Assembly (NCBI GenBank): GCA_963709665.1
Contig: CAVPWU010000005.1
Coordinates: forward strand, 1 to 64,000
Reading direction: 5' to 3'
Origin: DASZIT01 sp963709665
GTDB lineage: Bacteria > Actinomycetota > Acidimicrobiia > Acidimicrobiales > RAAP-2
Length of the DNA: 64,000 bases
Notes under the pieces: model-generated
The model's database searches: none
What the model was told of the DNA's origin: nothing
What the model saw: only the letters and a program-made list of their open reading frames with translations
Made by a program: the position numbers and the translations under genes
Part shown: positions 17,348-26,171 of the stretch, piece after piece
Layout: the number at the start of each line of letters is the position of its first letter
Position numbering within the stretch: the first letter of the stretch is position 1

Positions 17348-18088
17348 TCAGGAGCGGAAGCGGTAGCCGATGCCGCGCACGGTGATGATGTGCTCGGGAT
17401 GGGCCGGGTCGAGCTCGATCTTCTTGCGCAGGCGCTTGATGTGGGTGTCGAGGGTCCGGCTGTCGCCCAGGCGGTGCTCGGACCACAGGCGCTCCATGCA
17501 CTGGTCCCGGGTGATGACGTGGCCCGACTCCGACAGCAGGAGGGCCAGGAGGTCGAACTCCTTGCGGGAGAGGTCGACGGGCACGCCCCGGACCACCGTC
17601 TCCCGGAGGGCCACGTCGACCCGGACCGGGCCGATGGCGTAGGCGCCGGCCGGGGCGGCCACCGGCACCGGCTGCTGGCCCACCCGGCGGAGGACGGCCC
17701 GGACCCGGGCGGTGAGCTCCCGCTGGCGGAACGGCTTGGTGACGTGGTCGGCGGCCCCGGCCTCGAGGGCCAGGACGGCGTCGATCTCGTCGTCCTTGGC
17801 GGTGACCATGATCACCGGCACCGGCGAGATGGCGGCGATCTGGCGGAAGACGGCCAGGCCCGACTGGTCGGCCAGGAACATGTCCAGCAGGATGAGCGAC
17901 GGGTGCACGGCGCCCACCGCCGCCAGTCCCTCGGTGCCGTCGGCCGCCGTGACCACGTCGAACCCCTCGATGGAGAGGTCGGCGGCCAGCGACTCCCGGG
18001 CGGTGGCGTCCCCGTCGATCACCAGGATGGTGGGGTGGGCGTCGGGGGGGAGGGCCTGGAGCTCGACTTCGCGGAGCGCCAGGGTCAT
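17348..18088 (-). CDS. OmpR/PhoB-family response regulator 2 (orphan)
   Basis: Protein of 246 residues. Receiver: ILVIDGDATA, where the second acidic residue of the usual DD/ED pair is Gly26, then phosphoacceptor D69 (LILLDMFLAD), Thr in IMVTAKDDE, Lys in TKPFRQREL. The effector is a PhoB-type winged helix: LSRKEFDLLALLL, SRTLDTHIKRLRKKIE, HIITVRGIGYRF. The C-terminal half resembles regulator 1 closely, so the two are paralogues flanking crcB. The altered acidic pair may weaken Mg2+ binding or phosphorylation; the following Asp27 may compensate. The ATG at 18088 is chosen because the upstream in-frame extension is Arg/Pro-rich and unlike the family. No kinase nearby. Confidence 0.9.
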   Translation of the reverse strand: MTLALREVELQALPPDAHPTILVIDGDATARESLAADLSIEGFDVVTAADGTEGLAAVGAVHPSLILLDMFLADQSGLAVFRQIAAISPVPVIMVTAKDDEIDAVLALEAGAADHVTKPFRQRELTARVRAVLRRVGQQPVPVAAPAGAYAIGPVRVDVALRETVVRGVPVDLSRKEFDLLALLLSESGHVITRDQCMERLWSEHRLGDSRTLDTHIKRLRKKIELDPAHPEHIITVRGIGYRFRS

Positions 18089-18463
18089 GGTCCGACCCGG
18101 GCGCCCCGGAGGCACGGTCCCCGCAGCCCACCGTCGGCACGGCCGACAGGGGGGCCCGGGACACGGCCGGTCGACGGCCCCGAGGGCGCCGTCGTGGGTG
18201 CGGTTGCCGTGAGAGGCAGCGGAGGCACGACCTCCGGATGGATCCGCCCCTCGGACGTCGGCAGTCCGCGGGAGCGCGGGGGAGCGGTGCGCCACGCACT
18301 GCCGACATCAGAGAGGCGATCCATCACCTTGACGGTACGGAGACCAGGTGAACGAGACGCGATCACCGAGTGACCACAGGATGAATGCTCGGTAATTTCG
18401 GTGTGTTGGACCCCCCCGACGATGGATTCCGCAGCCGCCGGTCCCCGATGGCACCATTGTCGG
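18089..18463. other. 375-bp divergent intergenic region with PHO-box-like repeats
   Basis: No credible gene lies here. On the minus strand GGTCACTCGGT (18365-18375) and GTTCACCTGGT (18343-18353) are spaced exactly two 11-bp turns apart; both fit the PhoP core. The same bases also form an imperfect inverted repeat (GGTGA-N11-TCACC, 18347-18367). The site is about 255 bp upstream of response regulator 2 and 90 bp upstream of the YjbQ gene, so either or both could be targets. The middle unit does not match, so confidence is moderate. Confidence 0.4.
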
Positions 18464-18865
18464 GTGGAGTCCGAGCTCGTCGAGGTGGTCACCGGGGCCG
18501 AGACGGTCACCGACCTCACCGACCGGGCCGCGGCGTTCTGCCGCCGGCAGGGGGACGGCCTGCTCCACGTCTTCGCCCCCCACGCCACCGCCGGACTGGG
18601 CGTCATGGAGCTGGGATCGGGCTCCGAGTCCGACCTGGCGGCCGCCGTGGAGCGGCTGCTGCCCCGGGACGACCGCTACCGCCACCGGCACGGATCGGTC
18701 GGCCACGGCGCCGACCACGTCCTGCCCGTCTTCGTCAGCCCGTCGCTGGTGCTGCCCGTCCTGGGAGGGCGGTTGGAGCTGGGGACCTGGCAGCGGGTGG
18801 TGCTGGTGGACACCAACCCCGACAACCCCCGCCGCCAGGTCCGCTTCAGCTTCCTGGCCGGCTGA
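18464..18865 (+). CDS. YjbQ/UPF0047-family protein (secondary thiamine-phosphate synthase-like)
   Basis: Protein of 133 residues from the GTG at 18464; an ATG at 18422 would add 14 residues and neither start has a strong ribosome binding site. The family core is complete: FAPHATAGLGVMELGSGSE, then HRHGSVGHGADHVLPVFVSPS and LGTWQRVVLVDTNPDNPRRQV, including the clustered His residues of a metal-like pocket. E. coli YjbQ shows weak thiamine-phosphate synthase activity in vitro, but the physiological role of the family is not settled. It stands alone between a regulator and an exporter. Confidence 0.9.
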   Translation: MESELVEVVTGAETVTDLTDRAAAFCRRQGDGLLHVFAPHATAGLGVMELGSGSESDLAAAVERLLPRDDRYRHRHGSVGHGADHVLPVFVSPSLVLPVLGGRLELGTWQRVVLVDTNPDNPRRQVRFSFLAG

Positions 18866-18936
18866 CCGGCACCGGCGGGGAATCCGGCACCCCGGGCCGG
18901 CGTTGGAACCGGGGCCGAGCCCGCCGGAAGGACGAC

Positions 18937-20393
18937 ATGCCCCGATTCGCCATCAGCCAGAAGATCGCCGTCAGCGTGGTCTTCGTGGCCGCCATGTTCA
19001 TGACCATCATGGACATCACCATCGTCAACGTGGCGCTGCCCAGCATCGGGCGCCAGTTCCACGAGCAGACCGCCTCCCTCGACTCGGTGGCCATCGGCTT
19101 CCTGGTCAGCCTGGCCGTCTTCATCCCCGCCGCCGGGTGGCTGGGCGACCGCTTCGGCATGAAGCGGATGCTGCTCCTGGCCATCCTGGTCTTCACCGCC
19201 GCCTCCGTCTGCTGTGGACTGGCCGACTCCCTGCCCCAGCTGGTCTTCTTCCGGGTCGTCCAGGGGGTGGGGGGCGGGATGCTCACCCCGGTGGGCATGG
19301 CCATGCTGTTCCGGACCTTCCCCCCGCCGAGCGGGTGCGGGCGGCCAGCATCCTCACCGTCCCCACCGCCGTGGCCCCGGCGGTCGGCCCGGTGCTCGGG
19401 GGCCTGCTGGTCACCGACCTCTCGTGGCGGTGGGTGTTCTTCGTCAACCTCCCCATCGGCATCCTGGCCATCGCCTTCGGGGCCCTGTTCCTGGCCGAGC
19501 AGCGCGAGCCGGTGGCGGGTCGGTTCGACGTCCCCGGCTTCGCCCTGTCCGGGGTGGGCTTCGCCCTGCTGATGTTCGGCATCAGCGACGCCCCCTCCCG
19601 GGGGTGGGGGTCGCCGGTGATCCTGGGGGCCATCGCCGTCGGCGTGGTGCTGATCGCCCTGATGGTGGTGGTCGAGCTCCGGACCACCGCCCCCCTCCTC
19701 CACCTCCGGCTCTTCACCAACCGCCTGTTCCGCTCCACCACCCTGGTGATGGTGCTGGCGGTGGCCTCCTTCCTCGGGGTGCTGTTCGTGGTCCCGCTCT
19801 TCTTCCAGCTGGCCCTGGGGCTCACCGCCCTCCAGTCGGGGCTGAACACCTTCCCCGAGGCCATCGGGATCATGGTCGGGGCCCAGCTGGCCAGCCGGAT
19901 CTTCTACCCGCGGGTGGGGCCCCGGCGCCTGATCGCCGCCGGCCTGGTGGGGGTGGCGCTGTCCATCGGCCTGATGACCCAGATCGGGTTCGGCACCGAC
20001 CTCTGGTGGATGCGGCTGCTGATGTTCGCCATGGGCCTGGCCATGGCCCAGGTGTTCATCTGCACCCAGGCCGCCTCGATGGCCACCGTCTCCCACGCCG
20101 AGACCGCCCAGGCCTCCTCGCTGTTCAACAGCCAGCGGCAGCTGGGGAGCGCCCTGGGGGTGGCCGTCCTGTCGACGGTGCTGGCCCTGGTGGGCACCGA
20201 GCACGTGGTGGCGGGCCACCCGGTGGCCGACCTGGCCGGGTACCACGCCGCCTTCCTGGTGGCGGCCGGGATCGCCCTGTGCGGAGCGGCCACCGCCCTC
20301 ACCATCCGGGACGCCGACGCCGCCGCCACCATGGTCCGCCGCCACCCGGTCCCCGCCGCCGAGGCCGAGCCGACCCTGGCCCCCGCCGGCTGA
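18937..20393 (+). CDS. MFS multidrug exporter, DHA2 (EmrB/QacA) family, frameshifted near 19322
   Basis: About 485 residues and 14 predicted helices when the frames are joined. An AAGG ribosome site precedes the ATG at 18937. The first half holds the DHA2 motif ([18 protein letters not shown]) and [14 protein letters not shown]. The frame is lost at the C-run 19320-19325, where one C appears to be missing, and resumes as [21 protein letters not shown] (motif C of drug exporters). It then runs to 20393 with a normal C-terminus. Proton-driven export of hydrophobic compounds is the family role; substrate unknown. No regulator is adjacent. Confidence 0.85.
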
Positions 20394-20466
20394 CCCGTCC
20401 GGTCGCACTACGGTGCGATTCGTGCCGGCTATCCCCGGCCGGACGGCCCACGGGAACGGAGACGAC

Positions 20467-22113
20467 ATGGACGAGGTGGTCGACATCACCGCCACGGACG
20501 AGTGGCGCGCGCTGCTCGCCCACTTCGAGCAGGTGGGCGACCTCCACCTCCGGGAGCTGTTCGCCGCCGACCCGGACCGGGGCGAGCGGATGACCGCCGG
20601 GGCCGGCGACCTCCACCTCGACTACTCCAAGCACCGGGCCACCGATGAGACGGTGGCCAAGCTGCTGGCCGTGGCCCGGGCGGCCGGCGTCGAGGAGCGC
20701 CGGGACGCCATGTTCGCCGGGAAGCACATCAACACCACCGAGGACCGGGCGGTGCTCCACGTCGCCCTGCGGATGCCCCGCCACGCCCACCTGGTGGTGG
20801 ACGGGCAGGACGTGGTGGCCGACGTGCACCGGGTGCTCGACCGGATGGGGACGGTGGCCGACCGGATCCGGTCCGGCCAGTGGACCGGCCACACCGGGGA
20901 GCGGATCTCGGCGGTGGTCAACATCGGCATCGGCGGCTCCGACCTCGGACCGGCCATGGCCCACGAGGCGCTGGTCGACTACGCCGACCCCGGCATCACC
21001 TGCCGGTTCGTCTCCAACATCGACCCGGTCGACCTCTACGCCAAGACCCACGACCTCGACCCGGCCGGGACGCTCTTCGTGGTCAGCTCCAAGACCTTCA
21101 CCACCCTGGAGACCCTGACCAACGCGGCGGCCGCCAAGCGGTGGCTGCTCGACGGGCTGGGGGCGGGGGAGGAGGCGGTGGCCAAGCACTTCGTGGCCGT
21201 CTCCACCAACCACGACGCGGTGGCCGCCTTCGGCATCGACCCCGCCAACATGTTCGGCTTCTGGGACTGGGTGGGCGGTCGCTACAGCTACGACTCGGCC
21301 ATCGGGTTCTCGCTGATGGTGGCCATCGGCCCGGAGGCCTTCGGCGAGATGCTGGCCGGGTTCCACACCGTCGACCGCCACTTCGCCGAGACCCCCCTCG
21401 AGGCCAACCTCCCGGTGCTCCAGGGGATGCTCAATGTCTGGTACGACGACTGCTTCGGGGCCCAGACCCACGCCGTGCTGCCCTACAGCCAGCGCCTGGC
21501 CCGGTTCCCGGCCTACCTGCAGCAGCTGACCATGGAGTCCAACGGGAAGTCGGTGCGGCGGGACGGCACCCCGGTGGCCGCCCGGACCGGCGAGATCTTC
21601 TGGGGGGAGCCCGGCACCAACGGCCAGCACGCCTTCTACCAGCTGATCCACCAGGGGACCACGCTGATCCCCGCCGACTTCATCGGCTTCATCGAGGCCA
21701 CCCACGAGGACGGCGACCAGCAGGACCTGCTGATGGCCAACTGCCTGGCCCAGTCGAAGGCGCTGGCCTTCGGGCGCACCGCCGAGGAGGTGGCCGCCGA
21801 GGGGACCCCACCGGAGCTGGTGCCCCACAAGGTGATGCCGGGCAACCGGCCCAGCTCCACCATCCTGGCCCCCAAGCTCACCCCCTCGGTCCTCGGGCAG
21901 CTGGTCGCCCTCTACGAGCACATCGTCTTCACCGAGGGGGTGGTGTGGGGGATCGACTCCTTCGACCAGTGGGGCGTGGAGCTGGGGAAGGTGATGGCCA
22001 GGGAGCTGGCCCCGGTGCTGATCGGCCCGGAGGTCCCCGACCTGTCCGGCGAGGACTCGTCCACCGCCGCCCTGGTGCGCCGCCACCGGGCCGGGCGCGG
22101 CCGCCGGGTCTGA
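20467..22113 (+). CDS. pgi: Glucose-6-phosphate isomerase
   Basis: Cytosolic enzyme interconverting glucose 6-phosphate and fructose 6-phosphate (glycolysis/gluconeogenesis), 548 residues, the normal length. The ATG at 20467 is preferred over an upstream in-frame ATG because ACGGAG precedes it. Both family signatures are present: [15 protein letters not shown] and [15 protein letters not shown] with the catalytic Lys. The sugar-phosphate binding [13 protein letters not shown] and [10 protein letters not shown] are also intact, as is the catalytic Glu region ([13 protein letters not shown]). Tail-to-tail with the desaturase gene, only 2 bp apart. No sign of regulation beyond its own promoter, which I cannot place. 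Confidence 0.97.
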   Translation: MDEVVDITATDEWRALLAHFEQVGDLHLRELFAADPDRGERMTAGAGDLHLDYSKHRATDETVAKLLAVARAAGVEERRDAMFAGKHINTTEDRAVLHVALRMPRHAHLVVDGQDVVADVHRVLDRMGTVADRIRSGQWTGHTGERISAVVNIGIGGSDLGPAMAHEALVDYADPGITCRFVSNIDPVDLYAKTHDLDPAGTLFVVSSKTFTTLETLTNAAAAKRWLLDGLGAGEEAVAKHFVAVSTNHDAVAAFGIDPANMFGFWDWVGGRYSYDSAIGFSLMVAIGPEAFGEMLAGFHTVDRHFAETPLEANLPVLQGMLNVWYDDCFGAQTHAVLPYSQRLARFPAYLQQLTMESNGKSVRRDGTPVAARTGEIFWGEPGTNGQHAFYQLIHQGTTLIPADFIGFIEATHEDGDQQDLLMANCLAQSKALAFGRTAEEVAAEGTPPELVPHKVMPGNRPSSTILAPKLTPSVLGQLVALYEHIVFTEGVVWGIDSFDQWGVELGKVMARELAPVLIGPEVPDLSGEDSSTAALVRRHRAGRGRRV

Positions 22114-22115
22114 GC

Positions 22116-23063
22116 TCAGGCGGCCGACAGCTCCCGCCACAGCGAGCGGTAGTTGGGGTAGGTGATCCCCGGGGTGACGTAGCCGGCCGCCTCGAGCTCG
22201 GCGTGGTACCGCCGGAGGTTCCGGAAGGGGATGCCCATGTCGACGTGGTGGGCCAGGTGCCAGCCGGTGTTGTAGGGGACCAGCCAGAGCCGGGCCCCCC
22301 AGCTCTGGCGCACCCAGTGGGTGGTGACCCGTCGGTCGTCGCCGGCTTCGAGGCCCCCGTGCTCGGCGATGGCCCGCAGCCGGTTGAGCACCCGCCACTG
22401 GGTCATCCACGGCGCCAGCCACAGCAGCGGGTAGATCCACCACCGGCCGGTGGCCGCCCACGCCAGCCCCCACAGCAGGGCCTGGACGGCCAGGATGGAG
22501 CGGGCCACCCCGCCGAAGACCGGGTGGCGCACCCCCTTCAGGAGGGGGGTGAGGTTCTTCCACCCGGAGATCCCCACCGCGTCGCGCACCAGCCGCCGGC
22601 CCAGGGTGCGCCGGTCGCACCGGTAGCCGCCGTAGTAGGCGAGGTCCGGCTCCTCGGGCCCGAACTCCTGCCGGTGGTGGGCGAAGTGGCCCCGGCGGTA
22701 GATGCCGATGGGGACCAGGGCCGGGTAGGCGATCAGCCAGGTACCCACCCAGTCGTTGACCTGCTTGCGGGTGAAGAGCAGCTTGTGGGCCGCCTCGTGC
22801 ATCAGGATGGCGAACCGGACGTGCACCGGGCCCATCACCACGAAGGCCGCCAGGTAGACCCAGGGGTCGTCCACCCGGACGGCCACGGTGACCACCACCG
22901 CCACGAACAGCCAGAGGCCGGCCACCGTGCAGGCGTTCCGGACGTCGGCGATCCGTCGCAGGTCGGCGCGCAGCTCCGGGCGGCACTTGCCGCTGTCGAG
23001 GAGGCGGTCGGTGGGGAAGACCGACGGACGCACCTCCCGATCGGGCACCATGGTGGCGGCCAT
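22116..23063 (-). CDS. Membrane fatty acid desaturase/hydroxylase family protein
   Basis: Integral membrane di-iron enzyme of 315 residues. The three histidine boxes are HEAAH, HFAHH and HLAHH, the arrangement of the FA_desaturase family, with four hydrophobic helices between them (for example VAGLWLFVAVVVTVAV). It probably introduces a double bond or hydroxyl group into an acyl chain or carotenoid-like substrate, with electrons from a ferredoxin or rubredoxin not encoded nearby. The ATG at 23063 sits 6 nt behind a clear -10 (TAATAT), so its mRNA is likely leaderless. Divergent from a PaaX-type regulator whose start codon is only 26 bp away, which suggests that the regulator controls it. Confidence 0.88.
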   Translation of the reverse strand: MAATMVPDREVRPSVFPTDRLLDSGKCRPELRADLRRIADVRNACTVAGLWLFVAVVVTVAVRVDDPWVYLAAFVVMGPVHVRFAILMHEAAHKLLFTRKQVNDWVGTWLIAYPALVPIGIYRRGHFAHHRQEFGPEEPDLAYYGGYRCDRRTLGRRLVRDAVGISGWKNLTPLLKGVRHPVFGGVARSILAVQALLWGLAWAATGRWWIYPLLWLAPWMTQWRVLNRLRAIAEHGGLEAGDDRRVTTHWVRQSWGARLWLVPYNTGWHLAHHVDMGIPFRNLRRYHAELEAAGYVTPGITYPNYRSLWRELSAA

Positions 23064-23069
23064 GGGAAG

Positions 23070-23098
23070 ATATTACAGTCTCAGAACAGATGACACAA
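23070..23098 (-). promoter_or_regulatory. Promoter of the desaturase gene, overlapping the PaaX-type gene start
   Basis: On the minus strand TTGTGT (23093-23098) and TAATAT (23070-23075) are 17 bp apart. The -10 ends 6 nt before the ATG, so transcription should begin at or next to the start codon. The -35 lies inside the first codons of the divergent gene. An ATTAC...GTAAT inverted repeat (23072-23076 and 23103-23107) embraces the promoter and is a possible operator. Confidence 0.65.
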
Positions 23099-23843
23099 GT
23101 AAGTAATACCCCGCTCACCGCCCGCTCGGTGCTGGCCAGCACCCTGCTGGGTGCCGATCCCCCGGAGCTGCCGGTGGCCTACCTGGTGCACGTGGCCGGT
23201 CTCTTCGGGATCAACGACAACCGCGCCCGGGTGGCCCTCAGCCGCATGGTGGCCTCCGGCGAGGTGACCAGCCAGGGCGGGGGGCGGTACCGGCTGGCCG
23301 GCCACCTGCTGGCCCGGCAGGCCCGGCAGCAGGCCAGCCGGGAGGGGAGGACCCTGCCGTGGTCGGGGGAGTGGACCACGGCGGTGGTGGTGGCCCCGGG
23401 CAGTGCGGCCGAGGTGCGGGCGGCCCGGCGGCGGGCCCTGGCGGCGGCGCGGCTGGCCGAGCTCCGCGAGGGGGTGTGGATGCGTCCCGACAACCTCGGG
23501 GTCCGGGTGGACCCGGTGGTCGCCCCCGACCTGGTGGTGCTGTCGTCCCGTCCGGCGGGGGCGGCCGGGGACCTGGTGGCCCGGCTGTGGGACCTCGGGG
23601 CGTGGGGTCGCGGAGGCGCGCCGCCTGGCCACCGCCCTCGGGCGCCTTCCCCCCGAGGGACCCGACGACCTGGCGGCGGGGTTCGAGCTGTCCGCCTCGG
23701 TGCTCCGGCACTTCCAGGCCGACCCGCTGCTGCCGGCCGCCCTCCTCCCCGACGACTGGCCCGGGGGCGACCTCCGCCGCCGCTACCGGGAGTGGGACGT
23801 CCGCTACCGCCGGGTCCTGGCCCGGTGGAGCCGGACGGCCTGA
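23090..23843 (+). CDS. PaaX-family transcriptional repressor, frameshifted near 23610
   Basis: About 250 residues when joined. An N-terminal winged helix (LFGINDNRARVALSRMVASGEV) of the PaaX type is followed by the characteristic WTTAVVV and ELREGVWMRPDN segments of the central domain. One extra G near 23610 breaks the frame; the next frame continues as EARRLATALGRLPPEGPDDL and ends REWDVRYRRVLARW, the normal PaaX tail, at 23841-23843. PaaX proteins sense acyl- or aryl-CoA thioesters (phenylacetyl-CoA in the founding case) and repress adjacent genes. Here the neighbour is a divergent desaturase, so an acyl-CoA ligand is a sensible guess. Little room for a 5' UTR suggests a near-leaderless transcript. 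Confidence 0.85.
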
Positions 23844-23954
23844 TCCGGTGGGCACGAGTACCGGCGGCCGATCCCGGGTAGGAGGGCCCCGTGGTGCGCA
23901 CCTGTCGGACGACCGGCTTCTCGGCTCCGGCGCCGTCCGGGCGGGCCTGACCCG

Positions 23955-25040
23955 GTGGCCTCCCCGGTGACGCGGGTCGAACGGGCCCGTCGACGGCTCG
24001 ACGCCGTCCAGCAGGGCCATCGGGTGCCGGCGGTGACGGTGGCGGTGGTCAAGAAGTTCGGCGACGACAACGCCGGGACGCTGACCTCGGTGATCGCCTA
24101 CACCGGGTTCGTCACCCTCTTCCCGCTGCTGCTGGTGTTCTTCACCGTGCTGGGCCTGGTGCTGGCGGACAACCCGTCGGCCCGCCACTCCCTGACCACC
24201 TCGGCGCTGGCCGACTTCCCCCTGGTGGGCGAGCAGCTGCAGGGCAACATCCACACCCTGCAGCGCAGCTCCACCATCGGCCTGGTGGTGGGCCTGCTGG
24301 TCCTGGTGTGGGGCTCGCTGGGCCTGGCCAAGGCGGGCATGCACGCCATGGCCGAGGTGTGGAACGTGCCGGGGCCGGACCGCCCGACCACCGGCGCCCA
24401 GATCCTCCGCAGCCTCGGGTTCCTGGCCGTGCTGGCCGGGGGGGTGGTGGTCTCCACCGCCCTGGCCGCCTTCGGCACCTTCGGACGCCACTCGGTCCCC
24501 CTCGGCCTGGTCGCCGAGGGGCTGGCGGTGGTGGTGAACATCGGGCAGTACCTCCTGGCCTTCCGGATCCTCACCCCCCGGGGGGTGGCCACCCGCTCGC
24601 TGTGGCCGGGCGCCGTCCTGGGCGGGGTGGGCTGGACGGTGCTGCTGGCCCTGGGCGGCTACGTGGTGGGCCACCAGGTGCGGCACGCCGGTGCCGCCTA
24701 CGGCACCTTCGGGGTGGTGATCGGCCTGGTGGCGTGGATCTACCTGGGGGCACGGCTCTCCCTCTACGCCGCCGAGCTCAACACCGTGCTGGCCGGCCGT
24801 CTGTGGCCGCGCACCCTGGTCCAGCCCCCGTTCAGCGAGGCCGACCAGCGGGTGGCCGACCTCCGCCTGCGCACCGCCATCCTCCGGCCCGAGCAGCGGG
24901 TGCACAGCACCTTCGACGCTCCGCCCACCAGCCAGGCCGAGCACCTGGCCGGGGACGGGCGGTCCGCCCCCGGGACCCCTACGCTCTCGGTGCCGCCCGA
25001 GGAGGTGGCGACGGGGAACCACGATCGGGGGGGACGATGA
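23955..25040 (+). CDS. YihY/BrkB-family membrane protein
   Basis: Inner-membrane protein of 361 residues from a GTG start, with six hydrophobic helices. Family marks: AYTGFVTLFPLLLVFFTVLG at the first helix, the central WGSLGLAKAGMHAMAEVWNVP motif, and AAYGTFGVVIGLVAWIYLGAR near the end. The C-terminal 80 residues are hydrophilic and not conserved. The family was once named ribonuclease BN by mistake; its true role is unknown, and proposals include transport or envelope functions. Its stop overlaps the SDR start by ATGA, so the two genes are translationally coupled. Confidence 0.88.
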   Translation: MASPVTRVERARRRLDAVQQGHRVPAVTVAVVKKFGDDNAGTLTSVIAYTGFVTLFPLLLVFFTVLGLVLADNPSARHSLTTSALADFPLVGEQLQGNIHTLQRSSTIGLVVGLLVLVWGSLGLAKAGMHAMAEVWNVPGPDRPTTGAQILRSLGFLAVLAGGVVVSTALAAFGTFGRHSVPLGLVAEGLAVVVNIGQYLLAFRILTPRGVATRSLWPGAVLGGVGWTVLLALGGYVVGHQVRHAGAAYGTFGVVIGLVAWIYLGARLSLYAAELNTVLAGRLWPRTLVQPPFSEADQRVADLRLRTAILRPEQRVHSTFDAPPTSQAEHLAGDGRSAPGTPTLSVPPEEVATGNHDRGGR

Positions 25041-25891
25041 GCGACGCGACCGGGGGACAGCCACTGGCCGGCAAGGTGGCGGTGATCACCGGCGGGGCCC
25101 GGGGGCAGGGCCGGAGCCACGCCCTGGCCCTGGCCCGGCTGGGGGCCGACGTGGCGGTGTGCGACCTGTGCGAGGACATCGCCACGGTGGACTACCCCCT
25201 GGCCACCCGGGACGACCTGGCCGAGACCGACCGGCTGGTGGAGGCGCTGGGACGGCGGTGCGTCTCCTCGGTGGTGGACGTGCGCGACCTGGCGGCCACC
25301 ATCGGGTTCGTCGACTCCGCCGCCTCCTTCCTCGGCTCGGTGGACATCGTGGTGGCCAACGCCGGGGTCTCCGCCACCGGCTCCATCTGCCACCTGGACG
25401 CCGCCCACTGGTCCGACGTCATCGACACCAACCTCACCGGGGTGTTCAACACCCTCCGGGCCGCCGCCCCCCACATGCGCCGGCAGCGGTCGGGGCGGAT
25501 CATCGGCGTCTCGTCGATGATGGGGCGCTCCGCCCAGCTGGGCATCCCCGCCTACACCGCCTCCAAGTGGGGGGTCATCGGCCTCTGCAAGTCGGCCGCC
25601 CTGGAGCTGGCCGGCGACGGGGTGACCGTCAACGTGGTGGCCCCGGGGAACGTGTCCACCCCCATGATCCACAACGACGCCCTCTACCGGATGGTCCGGC
25701 CCGACCTCGACCACCCCACCCGCGAGGACGTGGCCCCGGCCCTGGCCGCCCTCCACGCCCAGCCGGTGCCGTGGGTGGAGCCGGAGGACGTCACCGCCGC
25801 CGTGGTCTTCCTGGCCTCCGAGGGCGCCCGGTACATCACCGGGTCGGTGATCGACATCGACGCCGGCGCCTCGGCCCGGTTCACCGCCTGA
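25037..25891 (+). CDS. Mycofactocin-coupled SDR-family oxidoreductase
   Basis: Short-chain dehydrogenase/reductase of 284 residues. Cofactor motif TGGARGQGRSHA (the GQGRSHA form is typical of the mycofactocin-dependent subfamily), then the subfamily insertion DYPLATRDDLAETDRLVEALGRR after the second strand. ANAGVS, the catalytic Ser region (VSSMMGRS) and YTASKWG supply the remaining catalytic residues. Members carry a non-exchanging NAD(H) that is recycled by the peptide-derived redox cofactor mycofactocin. No mycofactocin biosynthesis genes lie in the window, so they must be elsewhere if the prediction holds. Substrate unknown. Coupled to the YihY gene by ATGA overlap. Confidence 0.9.
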   Translation: MSDATGGQPLAGKVAVITGGARGQGRSHALALARLGADVAVCDLCEDIATVDYPLATRDDLAETDRLVEALGRRCVSSVVDVRDLAATIGFVDSAASFLGSVDIVVANAGVSATGSICHLDAAHWSDVIDTNLTGVFNTLRAAAPHMRRQRSGRIIGVSSMMGRSAQLGIPAYTASKWGVIGLCKSAALELAGDGVTVNVVAPGNVSTPMIHNDALYRMVRPDLDHPTREDVAPALAALHAQPVPWVEPEDVTAAVVFLASEGARYITGSVIDIDAGASARFTA

Positions 25892-25892
25892 C

Positions 25893-26145
25893 TCAGGCCG
25901 GCACGTCGGGTCCCCCCACGTAGGGGCAGTGGCGGCAGCCGTTGCCGCAGCACTCGGCCCGCGCCGCCAGGGTGGCGGCGGTGAGCACGAACAGACCGGT
26001 GGCCGGGTCGGGGTAGCCGGGGTCGCCGGCCGCCAGGGCGGCGGCGTGGGTGGCCAGTACCTCGGCGCGGCGGGGGTGGTCGGGGGCCAGCCGGGCCGGG
26101 TGGGGCTCGGCCAGCGGACGGTCGGCCGGACGGGGCGGTGGCCAC
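25893..26145 (-). CDS. DUF5522 small Cys-rich protein, probably one base too long near the start
   Basis: The frame ending at 25893 encodes a protein finishing AECCGNGCRHCPYVGG, the signature of DUF5522 (two Cys, one Cys, one Cys, suggestive of a metal or Fe-S site), preceded by the family-typical RPLAEPHPARLAPDHP. No start codon exists in that frame before an upstream stop. A GTG at 26145 in the neighbouring frame becomes connected if one C is removed from the CCCC run at about 26131-26134, giving 83 residues. Function unknown; family members are short and widely conserved in bacteria. Tail-to-tail with the SDR gene. Confidence 0.65.
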
Positions 26146-26171
26146 GGGCCGGATCCTACGGCGGGGCCGCC

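Noticed and set aside
18089..18463. Small minus-strand protein-coding gene in the regulator 2/YjbQ intergenic region
   Set aside because: Open frames here are shadows with Arg/Pro-rich composition, no ribosome site and no recognisable sequence.
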